Shown here piece after piece: positions 1 through 8,453 of a DNA stretch of 64,000 bases. The notes beneath the pieces are model-generated. The model had not been told where the DNA came from, did not search any database, and saw nothing but the letters and a program-made list of their open reading frames with translations. The stretch lies in assembly GCF_900209925.1 (NCBI RefSeq), contig NZ_LT907978.1, positions 1,955,001 to 2,019,000 on the forward strand, written 5' to 3'. Every line of letters begins with the position of its first letter. The stretch's first letter is position 1. A program made the translations under genes and the position numbers. This stretch comes from Anaerobutyricum hallii. GTDB taxonomy: Bacteria > Bacillota > Clostridia > Lachnospirales > Lachnospiraceae.

Positions 1-305
1 TTTGTAAGATTTGGTTTTTCTACAGCTGCAATTGCATCTTTCTGCATTGGAATTCTGCAGTTACGGTTATTACCAAACTCAACGATAACGGTGTCATCCA
101 TAATATCAATAATCACACCATAGAATCCACTTGTTGTTAATACGCTATCTCCAGCCTGCATTCCTGCATGCATCTCGTCTGCTGCCTTCTGTTGTTTTTT
201 CTGTGGACGAATTGTCATAAAGTAAATGATTGCTCCAAACAGAATTACATATGCAACAATCATAGTGATAGATGAGCCTGCGCTCGCACTCTGTGCTAAT
301 AACAT
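1..305 (-). CDS. yajC: Preprotein translocase subunit YajC (3' end beyond window)
   Basis: YajC is a small single-pass membrane protein that associates with the SecDF part of the Sec translocon. About 101 codons are visible and the C-terminus runs off the window. One hydrophobic segment (about residues 12-30) is followed by the family's basic RPQKKQQ motif, then a small beta domain with GDSVLTTSGFYG. The ATG at 305 follows GGAGG at good spacing. The gene lies downstream of tgt on the same strand, the usual tgt-yajC order. Confidence 0.95.
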   Translation of the reverse strand, partial: MLLAQSASAGSSITMIVAYVILFGAIIYFMTIRPQKKQQKAADEMHAGMQAGDSVLTTSGFYGVIIDIMDDTVIVEFGNNRNCRIPMQKDAIAAVEKPNLT

Positions 306-337
306 GTCTTTACCTCCATTATTCTTCTATAAATATG

Positions 338-416
338 ATGTTGGGGTCAAAAGGTATTTTGACCCCTTGATACCAGATTGCATCGGCTTTCTGACCTTTT
401 GACCCTGATATCATAA
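338..416. repeat. Intergenic palindrome, ATGTTRGGGTCAAAAGG family (copy 1)
   Basis: Imperfect palindrome between tgt and yajC. The ends read GATGTTGGGGTCAAAAGG and, inverted, CCTTTTGACCCTGATATCAT. A second internal GGTCAAAA/TTTTGACC pair sits next to the left arm. Related sequences occur at 27013-27095 and, partly, at 60861-60893. It begins a few bases after the tgt stop codon and could act as a transcription-terminating or mRNA-stabilising hairpin, but no long U-run follows. Confidence 0.7.
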
Positions 417-421
417 ATATA

Positions 422-1564
422 TTACCGGTATTCTTCTTCCGGTGTCAAAAAACCTTCTAATGTGGTTTTTTTGAACTCCTTATATCGATGTGCCTCAATC
501 GCTCCGCGTATTTCTTCCATTAAATGATTATAGAAATATAAATTATGCAGAACACAAAGGCGCATTCCAAGCATTTCCTTTGCTTTTAGCAAATGCCGAA
601 TATACGCTCTGCTATATGTCCGGCAAGCTGGACACTGGCATCCTTCTTCAATTGGCCGAGGATCTAATTCAAACTTCTTATTAAAAAGGTTTAATTTTCC
701 ATGATGTGTGTATACATGACCATGCCTTCCATTTCGAGAAGGATATACACAATCAAAAAAGTCAACCCCTCTGTCAACTGCCTCTATGATATTTGCCGGA
801 GTTCCTACTCCCATAAGATACGTAGGCTTTTCTTCTGGCAGATATGGTACAACTTCATCTAAAATGTGGTACATTTCTTCATGTGTCTCACCTACTGCAA
901 GACCACCTATCGCATATCCATCTAAGTCTAATTCTCTGATTCTCTTAGCATGTTCTACACGTATATCTGCAAATATACCACCCTGATTAATTCCAAAAAG
1001 CATCTGATGAGGATTCACCGTGTCTGGAAGACTATTTAACTCCTTCATCTTTATCTTACATCGCTCTAACCATCTCGTCGTTCTGTCTACAGAATTCTGG
1101 ATATAAGTTCTGTCTGCACGACTTGATGGACATTCATCAAAGGCCATGGCAATCGTCGAACCAAGGTTTGATTGAATCTGCATACTTTCTTCTGGACCCA
1201 TAAAAATGTGATGACCATCAATATGTGACTGAAAATATACCCCTTCTTCTTTTATCTTACGAAGACCGGACAATGAAAACACCTGAAATCCACCGGAATC
1301 GGTAAGAATCGGTTTATCCCAGCCCATAAATTTATGAAGACCGCCAAATTCTTTAATCAACTTGTCCCCTGTTCTTACATGCAAATGATACGTATTTGAT
1401 AATTCTACCTGTGTTCCAATTGTGCGAAGATCATCTGTGCTGACAGCCCCCTTGATTGCTCCTACTGTTCCTACATTCATAAAAACAGGAGTCTGTATCG
1501 TACCATGGACTGTCTCAAACTCTCCCCGTTTAGCCATACCATCTTTCGTTAATAACTTATACAT
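422..1564 (-). CDS. tgt: Queuine/preQ1 tRNA-guanine transglycosylase
   Basis: Exchanges the wobble guanine (G34) of GUN-anticodon tRNAs for preQ1, the first tRNA-level step of queuosine synthesis. The 380-residue length is normal. Visible signatures are the N-terminal KRGEFETVHGTIQTPVFMNV strand, the LTDSGGFQVF segment (about residues 87-96) with a catalytic Asp, the DCVYPSRNGRHGH loop (about 272-284) with the nucleophilic Asp, and the zinc ligands CQCPAC plus a downstream His. It is followed by yajC. The start matches family N-termini. Confidence 0.97.
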   Translation of the reverse strand: MYKLLTKDGMAKRGEFETVHGTIQTPVFMNVGTVGAIKGAVSTDDLRTIGTQVELSNTYHLHVRTGDKLIKEFGGLHKFMGWDKPILTDSGGFQVFSLSGLRKIKEEGVYFQSHIDGHHIFMGPEESMQIQSNLGSTIAMAFDECPSSRADRTYIQNSVDRTTRWLERCKIKMKELNSLPDTVNPHQMLFGINQGGIFADIRVEHAKRIRELDLDGYAIGGLAVGETHEEMYHILDEVVPYLPEEKPTYLMGVGTPANIIEAVDRGVDFFDCVYPSRNGRHGHVYTHHGKLNLFNKKFELDPRPIEEGCQCPACRTYSRAYIRHLLKAKEMLGMRLCVLHNLYFYNHLMEEIRGAIEAHRYKEFKKTTLEGFLTPEEEYR

Positions 1565-1632
1565 ATACTCTCCTTAACTTTACACATAAATTTGATTTTA
1601 TCATAAACAAAGCAAATGTACAACCTTTATCC

Positions 1633-2742
1633 TTACTTTTTATCACTTCTATAAAAGTTTTTCACACCTTCAAGACTGCTTCCCATATTTTGAAGCAGCA
1701 GATCAAGTACAGTTACTGCAGCCATAGTTTCCACCACTACTACCGCTCTTGGAACAATAATCGGGTCATGTCGTCCATGAATTACAATCTCGGTATCTTC
1801 TCCCTCTCGGTTTACGGTCTGCTGTGGCTGTGCAATCGATGGAGTTGGTTTAAATGCTGCACGAAATATAATCACAGAGCCATCACTCATTCCACCAAGT
1901 ATCCCGCCTGCATGATTCGTTTTCTTTTCAATCTTTCCATTATGATTATAAAAATCATCATTATTTTCAGAACCAACACTTTGCGCCGCTGCAAATCCAT
2001 CTCCAATTTCAAAACCTTTTACTGCTCCAATAGATAAAATTGCTTTGCCAAGATTTGCACTTAATTTATCAAATACTGGTTCTCCAATTCCTACCGGCAT
2101 TCCTGTAATCACGCACTCTACAATACCGCCACTAGAATCCAGTTCCCTCATCTTCTCCTGAAGATAGGCTTCTGCCTGTGCTGCTGCCTGTACATCAGGC
2201 ATATATAAAGCATTTTTATCTCTTTCTTCTTTTGAAAATCTGCTGCTGTCAATCTGAACTGGTCCTACTGCCTTTGTATAAGCAAATATTTCGATTCCTA
2301 ACTCTTCTAACACTTTTGCTGCCACTGCACCAGCTGCTACTCTAGCCGTTGTCTCTCTTCCTGAAGAACGTCCACCACCGCGATAATCACGAAAACCATA
2401 TTTCTTATCAAATGTATAATCTGCATGTCCCGGACGATATACATCTTTAATTTCCGAATAATCTTTTGAATGCTGATCTTTATTGAACACTGCCATCGAA
2501 ATTGGTGTTCCTGTTGTCTTTCCTTCAAAAACACCTGATAAAATCTCTACCTGATCATCTTCTTTTCGCTTTGTTGTATACTTTGACTGCCCAGGCTTTC
2601 TTCTATTTAGATATTTCTGTACATCTTCTTCGCAAAGAGAAAGACCTGCCGGACAGCCATCCACCACAACACCAACTCCCTTTCCATGTGTCTCTCCCCA
2701 TGTTGTCATACGGAACAATGTCCCAAATGTTGAACCTGCCAT
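1633..2742 (-). CDS. aroC: Chorismate synthase
   Basis: Converts 5-enolpyruvylshikimate-3-phosphate to chorismate using reduced FMN, the last step of the shikimate pathway. It has 369 residues. The N-terminal signature TTWGETHGKGVGVVVDGCPA, the RPGHADYTF loop, the GGRSSGRETTARVAAGA FMN/phosphate-binding segment and the C-terminal GRHDPIIVPRA motif are all present. The ATG at 2742 follows GGAGGAATAT. It stands alone, transcribed toward tgt. Confidence 0.97.
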   Translation of the reverse strand: MAGSTFGTLFRMTTWGETHGKGVGVVVDGCPAGLSLCEEDVQKYLNRRKPGQSKYTTKRKEDDQVEILSGVFEGKTTGTPISMAVFNKDQHSKDYSEIKDVYRPGHADYTFDKKYGFRDYRGGGRSSGRETTARVAAGAVAAKVLEELGIEIFAYTKAVGPVQIDSSRFSKEERDKNALYMPDVQAAAQAEAYLQEKMRELDSSGGIVECVITGMPVGIGEPVFDKLSANLGKAILSIGAVKGFEIGDGFAAAQSVGSENNDDFYNHNGKIEKKTNHAGGILGGMSDGSVIIFRAAFKPTPSIAQPQQTVNREGEDTEIVIHGRHDPIIVPRAVVVVETMAAVTVLDLLLQNMGSSLEGVKNFYRSDKK

Positions 2743-2863
2743 ATATTCCTCCTGCTAAAATCACATCATTAATTGTCCTTAATATTACTCACTCTTTTTT
2801 ATTATTTTATACCGCCATACTATTCATGATTCCACTTTTCGTAAGCCTTCATACTTTGTCTGT

Positions 2864-3610
2864 TTATTCTTCTTCTAACATAAACATTAGTACAGAAAGT
2901 AATGCCATTCCGGCAGTTTCAGTACGCAAAATCCGATGGCCAAGTGTAATCGGTTCTGCACCGGCTTCCATAGCAAGAGAAACCTCCTCCTCTGGAAATC
3001 CACCTTCCGGTCCAATATATATTCCCAAACTCTTTTTACCCTTTACGGATTCTACTACTTGTCTTGAATGTACGATTCCTTCTGCATCCTCATAAGGAAT
3101 CAGTAACATATCCATACTTTTTCCATACTCTACCGCTTCCTTAAACGACATTACTGACTTTACTTCTGGAATCATTCCTCTTTTCGACTGTTTCGCTGCA
3201 CTTTTTGCAATCTCATTCCAACGCTGTACTTTTTTTGCTGCCTTCTTTGCATCAAGCTTCACAACTGCTCTTTTCGTAGCCATTGGCACAATCTCTGCAA
3301 CACCAAGCTCTACTGCTTTTTGAATGATCAGCTCCATTTTATCGTTTTTAGGAAGTCCCTGAAAAAGCGTAATCTTTACAGGAAGTTCCCGAGATTCTCC
3401 ATTAATATCAACAATAACTGCCTTTACAATATCTGACTGCATATCCTCTATGCTGCAAATATATTCCTTTCCCTTTTCCTCACAGCAAAGAGAAATCTTC
3501 TCTCCCTTTTTCATCCGAAGCACATTACGAATATGATTCACATCCTGTAAATCTGTAATCCAGACTTCCTTTTCTTTAACACTAGCAGGTTGTATAAAAA
3601 ACTGATACAT
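2864..3610 (-). CDS. rsmE: 16S rRNA (uracil1498-N3)-methyltransferase RsmE
   Basis: SAM-dependent SPOUT-fold enzyme that methylates U1498 of 16S rRNA. The PUA-like N-terminal part begins MYQFFIQPA. The C-terminal knot carries IYIGPEGGFPEEEV and LGHRILRTETA, the SAM-binding trefoil signatures. I chose the ATG at 3610 (248 residues) because CGGAGG precedes it at ideal spacing. A longer reading to 3757 adds 49 residues unlike the family that run into repeat DNA. In many Firmicutes rsmE follows prmA, but here it is detached from the dnaJ-prmA group. Confidence 0.95.
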   Translation of the reverse strand: MYQFFIQPASVKEKEVWITDLQDVNHIRNVLRMKKGEKISLCCEEKGKEYICSIEDMQSDIVKAVIVDINGESRELPVKITLFQGLPKNDKMELIIQKAVELGVAEIVPMATKRAVVKLDAKKAAKKVQRWNEIAKSAAKQSKRGMIPEVKSVMSFKEAVEYGKSMDMLLIPYEDAEGIVHSRQVVESVKGKKSLGIYIGPEGGFPEEEVSLAMEAGAEPITLGHRILRTETAGMALLSVLMFMLEEE

Positions 3611-3686
3611 AAATTCCTCCGTTCCATTCTCTGCCTTTTTAAGACATGCATATATCATAACTTCTTTCAAAAAATATGTCAATTTA

Positions 3687-4270
3687 CTATTTAATTCATT
3701 TAGAAGAAAACAGACGAAAATAAAAAGAATAGACCATAACAAATGTAAAGATATCACTGCGTAGAAAATGCCTGTTCGGCATTTTTACTTGCTCTCACAT
3801 TACATTTATTATGGTCTATTCTTTTTATTTTCTGTGTTTTGGCTCTACGTGAATGAATTCAATAGTCTTTGGGAAGATAAAGGGGAGAGATCAGAAGTCT
3901 ACTACTTGTTCGGAAGATATCTCGCCAGAAGAGAAAAATGATATATTGCGACAATATAATAATAAAATTATTATGTAAAGTAATAGCTTGCGGTATCATC
4001 TTATCATCAGTGAAACTTGAAAAAGGTTCAGCAAAGTGAAAATGACATCAGAATAAGCCACAACCTTCTGTCCCCTTCTCTCCTCAAAAACTATTGCATT
4101 CATTCCTTCTGGAGCCAAAACACAGAAAAAAGAAATAATACCATATCCCAGATGCGGCTTCGGAGCGTGTTTAAGATGCGGACAAGCATCTTAAATACAG
4201 CGACTACAGAGCAGATGGGATATGGTATTATTTCTTTTTTCGTCTGTTTTCCTCTAATGAATCAAATAGT
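3687..4270. repeat. Two-hairpin composite element, copy 1 (HP1 3718-3831, HP2 4126-4240)
   Basis: Outer inverted repeats (3687-3717 and 4241-4270) read roughly ACTATTTRATTCATT then GARGAAAACAGACG. The first hairpin (3718-3831) starts right after CAGACG and ends right before CTGTGTTTTGGCTC. The second (4126-4240), on the opposite strand, has the same two boundaries. The hairpins differ. HP1 has apex AATGCCTG-TTCGGCATT and HP2 has the TTTAAGATGC/GCATCTTAAA apex. The 3832-4125 spacer is itself an inverted repeat (GTGTTTTGGCTC, GAATGAAT, CAATAGT inverted on the right). The right end abuts the nagA stop codon. I found no coding potential. Confidence 0.8.
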
Positions 4271-5508
4271 TATCTTCCACTTTTTATTACTTTTTTTAAT
4301 GTGAGGTTCTGATCAAGGAGAAGGATATCTGCTTTTTTCCCAATGCTGATTGAGCCTCTTTCTTCGTAGATTCCAAGACTGATGGCAGGATTTTTTGTAG
4401 CACAGGCTACGGCTGTTTCCAGCGGGATTCCCATCTGTGTAACTGCTGTTCGCATGCAGTCTGCAAGATTTGTTACAGAACCTGCTAATGCCCCATCGGA
4501 AACGAGAGTTGCTCTGTTCCCTGTTACTTTTACATCTAGTCCTCCTAATGTATACTGTCCATCTGGCATTCCCGTTGCTCTCATACTATCACTGATAAAT
4601 ATCATACGTTCCGCACCCATCATTTTAAATGCTGCTCTTATCATAGATGGATGAATATGCACTCCGTCGCAAATAATTTCGGACATGGCATGTTCATTGT
4701 CAGATGCTGCACCGACAACTCCTGGTTCTCTGTGTGTAAAACCAGTCATTGCATTAAATAAATGTACTACATGATTTGCTCCCGCTTCCAACGCTTCCTT
4801 TGCTATTTCATAAGATGCATTGGTATGTGCTAATGAAATATTTACTTTGTCTTTCATGTTCTTGATAAAAGAAACTGCGTTTGCACTTTCTTCTGGTGCA
4901 ATCCCCAGAAATTTAACGAGATAATCTGATGCATCCAAAAATCGCTGAGCGATTTCTTCATTACATGGGATAATATTCCGTTCATCCTGTGCACCTTTTT
5001 TAATCGGACTGATAAATGGTCCTTCCATATTAATACCAACAAAGTCTGCTCTCTTTTTATCGTTCTTTGTTTCTATCTGATCGATATCTTCACATTCTTT
5101 TTTATAGTCTGCCGCTGTTTTTAAAATGCTCTCCAGTTCTTCTACCGGAAGAGTCATTGTAGCCGGGGCAATTGCAGTAACACCAACGCTTGCTTCGTAC
5201 TCTGCAATGCGGCGAATCGCTTCTTTGTCTCCATCACAAAAGTCATCCCCCATACATCCATGGAAATGCAGATCGATTAATCCCGGAATGGCATAAGTTC
5301 CCTTTCCGTCTATTACATACTCTGTTATTACATTCTCTGTCAGTTTTTCTTTCTGTGCGGAGGAATCTGCTGTCATATTCATTTTTTTAAATGTGATTTC
5401 TTTTTCCTTTTCGGTATACACAGCTGTAATGGTATCTCCTTGTGTGATAATACCACCTAAAACGAATTTCCCGGATTCTGTATATACTTTTACATTATCA
5501 ATTATCAT
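4270..5508 (-). CDS. nagA: N-acetylglucosamine-6-phosphate deacetylase
   Basis: Hydrolyses GlcNAc-6-P to glucosamine-6-P and acetate, feeding NagB. An amidohydrolase-superfamily beta-barrel is followed by a TIM barrel. Metal and active-site motifs are PGLIDLHFHGCMGDDF, the GPF segment in NMEGPFISPIKKGAQ, SLAHTNASYE, HLFNAMTGFTHREPG and FISDSMRATGMPDG. I start at the ATG at 5508 (MIIDNVKVYTESGKF, 412 residues), 13 bp after the rpiR stop. A longer reading overlaps rpiR and adds non-homologous residues. It is slightly long for the family owing to a charged insert around residues 35-60. Third gene of nanE-rpiR-nagA. Confidence 0.95.
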   Translation of the reverse strand: MIIDNVKVYTESGKFVLGGIITQGDTITAVYTEKEKEITFKKMNMTADSSAQKEKLTENVITEYVIDGKGTYAIPGLIDLHFHGCMGDDFCDGDKEAIRRIAEYEASVGVTAIAPATMTLPVEELESILKTAADYKKECEDIDQIETKNDKKRADFVGINMEGPFISPIKKGAQDERNIIPCNEEIAQRFLDASDYLVKFLGIAPEESANAVSFIKNMKDKVNISLAHTNASYEIAKEALEAGANHVVHLFNAMTGFTHREPGVVGAASDNEHAMSEIICDGVHIHPSMIRAAFKMMGAERMIFISDSMRATGMPDGQYTLGGLDVKVTGNRATLVSDGALAGSVTNLADCMRTAVTQMGIPLETAVACATKNPAISLGIYEERGSISIGKKADILLLDQNLTLKKVIKSGR

Positions 5509-5521
5509 AGTTATAATCTTC

Positions 5522-6361
5522 TCACTTTCTTTCGATTTTTTCTGTATAAGATTTTTCCAAAGCCTGCAATGTCCGTTCATGCAATATTTTTTTCTTTGTT
5601 TCATCTCGTTCTACATAATAAGAATAAATAATATCTGTCATGATCAGAATCGGAAATTGTGGCGAAATTACATTTCCATGATTTAAATGAAGTAAAGACG
5701 GAACTAATACAACTTCTGTACAAAACTCTTTATAATCATCTCTGTTGTTCGCAGTAAATAAGATTGTTTTAGCTCCTCGCTTTTCCGCTTCTTTTAAAAG
5801 AAAAATAATTTCTTCTTTTTGCCCACCGATACTAAATCCAAAAACAAGGCTATCTTCATCCTGAAACACAGCCCGCATACGCATCAAATCAGTATCTGTA
5901 ATCGAGTCCACATCTACACCAATACGCATAAAACGAATTTCCATTTCTTTTGCAGCAAGACCTGAACTTCCTTTCCCACATACCAGAACTTTCTTTGCCT
6001 TATTCAGATAATTTCCAATTCTTTCAATCTGTTTTTCATCCACGAGGCTATATGAAGAATTTAAAAGTTCCTGATATGCATTCAATATCATCAATGTATT
6101 GCCTGCCATCGTTTCCTTTTTCTCTACAAAATTCTCCTCATACTGATAAATAAATTCCCGATATCCACGATATCCACATTTCTGTGCAAATCGGGAAAGA
6201 GAGGCTTCTGAAACAAAAAGTTTCGATGCTACTGTCTTTGCTGAAAAATCTGCCTTTTTCTGATTATTTATAAAGAAATCAGCAATCGATTTCTCAACTG
6301 TTGTAAACTTATTATAATTAGACTCTATAACCGGAATAACTGATTTAAAATAATGATTCAT
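5522..6361 (-). CDS. MurR/RpiR-family transcriptional regulator
   Basis: 279 residues. An N-terminal RpiR helix-turn-helix (about 1-80, with VASKLFVSEASLSRFAQKCGYRGYREF) is followed by a C-terminal SIS domain (about 115-260, with KVLVCGKGSSGLAAKEMEIRF) that in this family senses phosphosugars. It starts 3 bp after nanE and ends 13 bp before nagA, so all three are probably co-transcribed. The family commonly controls sialic-acid, GlcNAc and MurNAc catabolism. Two TGAAAGT..CTTNC palindromes at 7456 and 7507, ahead of divergent nagB, are plausible operators. Confidence 0.93.
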   Translation of the reverse strand: MNHYFKSVIPVIESNYNKFTTVEKSIADFFINNQKKADFSAKTVASKLFVSEASLSRFAQKCGYRGYREFIYQYEENFVEKKETMAGNTLMILNAYQELLNSSYSLVDEKQIERIGNYLNKAKKVLVCGKGSSGLAAKEMEIRFMRIGVDVDSITDTDLMRMRAVFQDEDSLVFGFSIGGQKEEIIFLLKEAEKRGAKTILFTANNRDDYKEFCTEVVLVPSLLHLNHGNVISPQFPILIMTDIIYSYYVERDETKKKILHERTLQALEKSYTEKIERK

Positions 6362-6364
6362 TGT

Positions 6365-7066
6365 TTACTTTCCAATCACTTCCACAAAAGACTTCGTAAT
6401 AAGCTGTGGTCTTGTGATGATTGATCCAACAACAACACTATATGCCCCCAGCTCCAAAACTCTTTTTGCTTTTTCTGGTGTATTGATATTCCCTTCTGCA
6501 ATGACCTTATGTTTTACTTTAGAAACAATTGTTCTCAAAATCTCAAAATCATTTTCTTCAATCTTATCTCCCTCACTCTGCTTTGTATAACCGACCATAG
6601 TTGTTCCGATAAAATCAAAACCAAGTGTATCTGCATGAACCGCTTCTTCTACAGTGGAACAATCTGCCATAAAAAGCTGGTTAGGATATTTTTTCTTTAC
6701 TTCGTGAAAAAACTCATCTAACGTCTTCCCTTCCGGTCTTGCAGAACTCGTTGCATCCATCGCTATAATCTCCGGCTTTACTTCCATCAGCTCATCAACT
6801 TCTTTCATCGTAGGGGTAATATAAATTTCGCTATCCTCATAATCCCTCTTTACAATGCCGATAATCGGAAGTTCTACCTGCGTCTGAATTTCTTTAATAT
6901 CTTCCTTTGTATTTGCACGAATACCACTGGCTCCGCCAACTTTTGCTGCTAATGCCATCCTTCCCATAATAAAAGAGGAATGTAGAGGTTCCTCAGGAAG
7001 AGCCTGACAGGATACAATTAATTTCCCTTTTAAATTTTCAATCTTTTCTTTTATATTTATATTCAT
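6365..7066 (-). CDS. nanE: N-acylglucosamine-6-phosphate 2-epimerase (ManNAc-6-P epimerase)
   Basis: TIM-barrel epimerase converting ManNAc-6-P to GlcNAc-6-P in sialic-acid degradation. The 233-residue reading from the ATG at 7066 begins [14 protein letters not shown] and has the family motifs [61 protein letters not shown] and [14 protein letters not shown]. An upstream extension to 7276 runs through a long palindromic repeat and is unlikely to be translated. AGGAAAGGA lies about 14 bp upstream, a little far. nanA and nanK are not in the window. Confidence 0.94.
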   Translation of the reverse strand: MNINIKEKIENLKGKLIVSCQALPEEPLHSSFIMGRMALAAKVGGASGIRANTKEDIKEIQTQVELPIIGIVKRDYEDSEIYITPTMKEVDELMEVKPEIIAMDATSSARPEGKTLDEFFHEVKKKYPNQLFMADCSTVEEAVHADTLGFDFIGTTMVGYTKQSEGDKIEENDFEILRTIVSKVKHKVIAEGNINTPEKAKRVLELGAYSVVVGSIITRPQLITKSFVEVIGK

Positions 7067-7096
7067 AATCTTTAATCTATTCCTTTCCTGCTTCAT

Positions 7097-7263
7097 TCTA
7101 GAGCGTGTTTGAAAAATGCTTTCTGCAAGATGTGCGTTACAATTTGTGGGAGATTTTACCTGAATGAGGGCGGCGTAGCGGGCTACGTCAACTGAATGAA
7201 GGCAAAATATACCGCAAATTGGGGCGTGCAGATTGTAGGAATGGTTTTTCAAACACGCTCTAG
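7097..7263. repeat. Long imperfect palindrome upstream of nanE
   Basis: About 167 bp bounded by CTAGAGCGTGTTTGAAAAA and its inverse TTTTTCAAACACGCTCTAG. Inside are further complementary blocks: CAATTTGTGG/CCGCAAATTG, ATTTT/AAAAT and a GCGTAGCGGGCTACGT apex. It lies between nanE and the nagB control region. The end sequence is of a type I associate with dispersed Lachnospiraceae repeats, but I cannot confirm that here. It is non-coding, and either a MITE-like element or a long 5' leader hairpin for nanE. Confidence 0.7.
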
Positions 7264-7325
7264 TCTCGTTATTCATAATTTCTTTTATTTAGAAACTTCC
7301 AATGTATTTTCTAAACGTATTTTCC

Positions 7326-7362
7326 ATTGGTAATTTATATTAGTAATTTATATTGGTAATTT
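7326..7362. repeat. Short tandem repeat ATTRGTAATTTAT x2.8
   Basis: Two complete 13-bp units (the second with A for G) and one partial unit in the nanE/nagB intergenic region. This could be slippage-prone DNA or clustered regulator sites. No function is assigned. Confidence 0.8.
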
Positions 7363-7455
7363 CTCTCCTGACTTCGTTATTTATTGAGTAAAAAATATTA
7401 TTTCCCGCTTAGTATAATCCTTTTCAAAATTATTTTCAAATATTTTTATTATTTC

Positions 7456-7469
7456 TGAAAGTACTTTCA
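7456..7469. promoter_or_regulatory. Candidate RpiR operator (perfect palindrome)
   Basis: TGAAAGTACTTTCA is a perfect 14-bp palindrome about 70 bp upstream of the nagB -35. The half-site TGAAA/TTTCA resembles operators reported for RpiR-family regulators, and an rpiR gene lies beside it. A second copy is at 7507. Confidence 0.6.
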
Positions 7470-7506
7470 ATCGCAATTCTTTTTTGTAATTCTTCTTATC
7501 AAAAAC

Positions 7507-7520
7507 TGAAAGTAGCTTCC
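7507..7520. promoter_or_regulatory. Second candidate RpiR operator
   Basis: TGAAAGTAGCTTCC matches the 7456 palindrome at 11 of 14 positions. It ends about 16 bp before the nagB -35 box, a position suited to control of initiation. Confidence 0.5.
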
Positions 7521-7536
7521 ATATATTTTTATTCTA

Positions 7537-7564
7537 TTGCTTTTTACTTTTTTCTGGGTATACT
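7537..7564 (+). promoter_or_regulatory. nagB promoter
   Basis: TTGCTT and TATACT separated by 16 bp give a sigma-A-type promoter. AAGGAGAG follows at 7590 and the nagB ATG is at 7607. Confidence 0.65.
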
Positions 7565-7606
7565 AAAGACACAAATGAGAACAAATTTTAAGGAGAGTAT
7601 GCTATT

Positions 7607-8332
7607 ATGAGAATTTGTAGAGCAACAGATTATAACGATATGAGCAGAAAGGCAGCTCAGATTATTTTGGCACAGATTATTATGAAACCTAATTGTGTCC
7701 TTGGTTTAGCTACCGGTTCTTCTCCAATAGGAACTTACGAGCAGTTAATCGAATGGTACAATAAAGACGAGCTTGATTTTTCTGAAGTAACTAGTATCAA
7801 CCTTGATGAATACAAAGGATTAAGTCCAGAAGACCCGCAAAGTTACCGCTATTTCATGAACACCTATTTATTTGACCATGTCAATATCGATAAAAATCGT
7901 ACTTTTGTTCCAGACGGACTCGCCACAGATTCAGAAAAGTCCTGCGCTGAGTACAATGCGAATATCCTCAAACAGGGTGGTATTGATCTGCAGCTTCTCG
8001 GAATCGGAAGAAACGGACACATCGGTTTTAATGAGCCAGGTACGGTATTTAAGAAAGAAACGCACTGTGTAGATCTTACAGAAAGTACAATCGAGGCAAA
8101 CAAACGTTTCTTTGCTTCCGAAGCTGATGTTCCACGCCAGGCATATTCTTTAGGAATTAAAAATATCATGCAGGCAAGAAAGATTCTTGTTGTTGCAAGT
8201 GGGGAAGACAAGGCAGATGCTTTATACAATGCCGTTTATGGCGAAATTACTCCTGAAGTGCCAGCCTCAATCCTGCAGCTTCATAACGATGTAATCATCG
8301 TAGCCGATGAAGCAGCATTAAAAAGATTTTAA
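7607..8332 (+). CDS. nagB: Glucosamine-6-phosphate deaminase
   Basis: Isomerises and deaminates glucosamine-6-P to fructose-6-P and ammonia. The 241-residue length is typical. Motifs present are LGLATGSSPIGTYEQLI, the SINLDEYKGL active-site segment, LGIGRNGHIGFNEPG and IMQARKILVVASG. It is transcribed away from nanE-rpiR-nagA from its own promoter. Together the four genes convert ManNAc-6-P or GlcNAc-6-P to fructose-6-P. Confidence 0.97.
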   Translation: MRICRATDYNDMSRKAAQIILAQIIMKPNCVLGLATGSSPIGTYEQLIEWYNKDELDFSEVTSINLDEYKGLSPEDPQSYRYFMNTYLFDHVNIDKNRTFVPDGLATDSEKSCAEYNANILKQGGIDLQLLGIGRNGHIGFNEPGTVFKKETHCVDLTESTIEANKRFFASEADVPRQAYSLGIKNIMQARKILVVASGEDKADALYNAVYGEITPEVPASILQLHNDVIIVADEAALKRF

Positions 8333-8346
8333 TTGTTATAGATTCT

Positions 8347-8439
8347 GATTAAAAAACGCTACGTCATAGCTTTGATCTGTACCTAGGATTCTGGATACAG
8401 ATCGCTTTCGCAAGCTATCTCGTAGCGTTTTTTCTAATC
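8347..8439. terminator. Bidirectional hairpin between nagB and trpS
   Basis: Outer arms AAAAAACGCTACG and CGTAGCGTTTTTT with inner pairs ATAGCTT/AAGCTAT and GATCTGTA/TACAGATC. The A/T-rich feet give a U-run in either direction, so it can end both convergent transcripts. Confidence 0.85.
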
Positions 8440-8453
8440 AATCTGATCAAAAT

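Noticed and set aside
2502-3095. Plus-strand open frame over the aroC start and the rsmE end
   Set aside because: Antisense to conserved coding sequence, and its codon use reflects the opposite strand.
7067-7276. N-terminal extension of NanE
   Set aside because: The frame runs through the long palindrome and encodes residues unlike any NanE. The internal ATG gives the normal length.
7326-7362. Tandem ATTRGTAATTTAT units as a CRISPR or iteron array
   Set aside because: Only 2.8 units, no spacers and no replication gene. It is best seen as a short AT-rich tandem repeat.
8347-8439. nagB-trpS hairpin as another copy of the two-hairpin element
   Set aside because: It lacks the AGACG and CTG boundaries and an inverted partner. 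It behaves like an ordinary bidirectional terminator.
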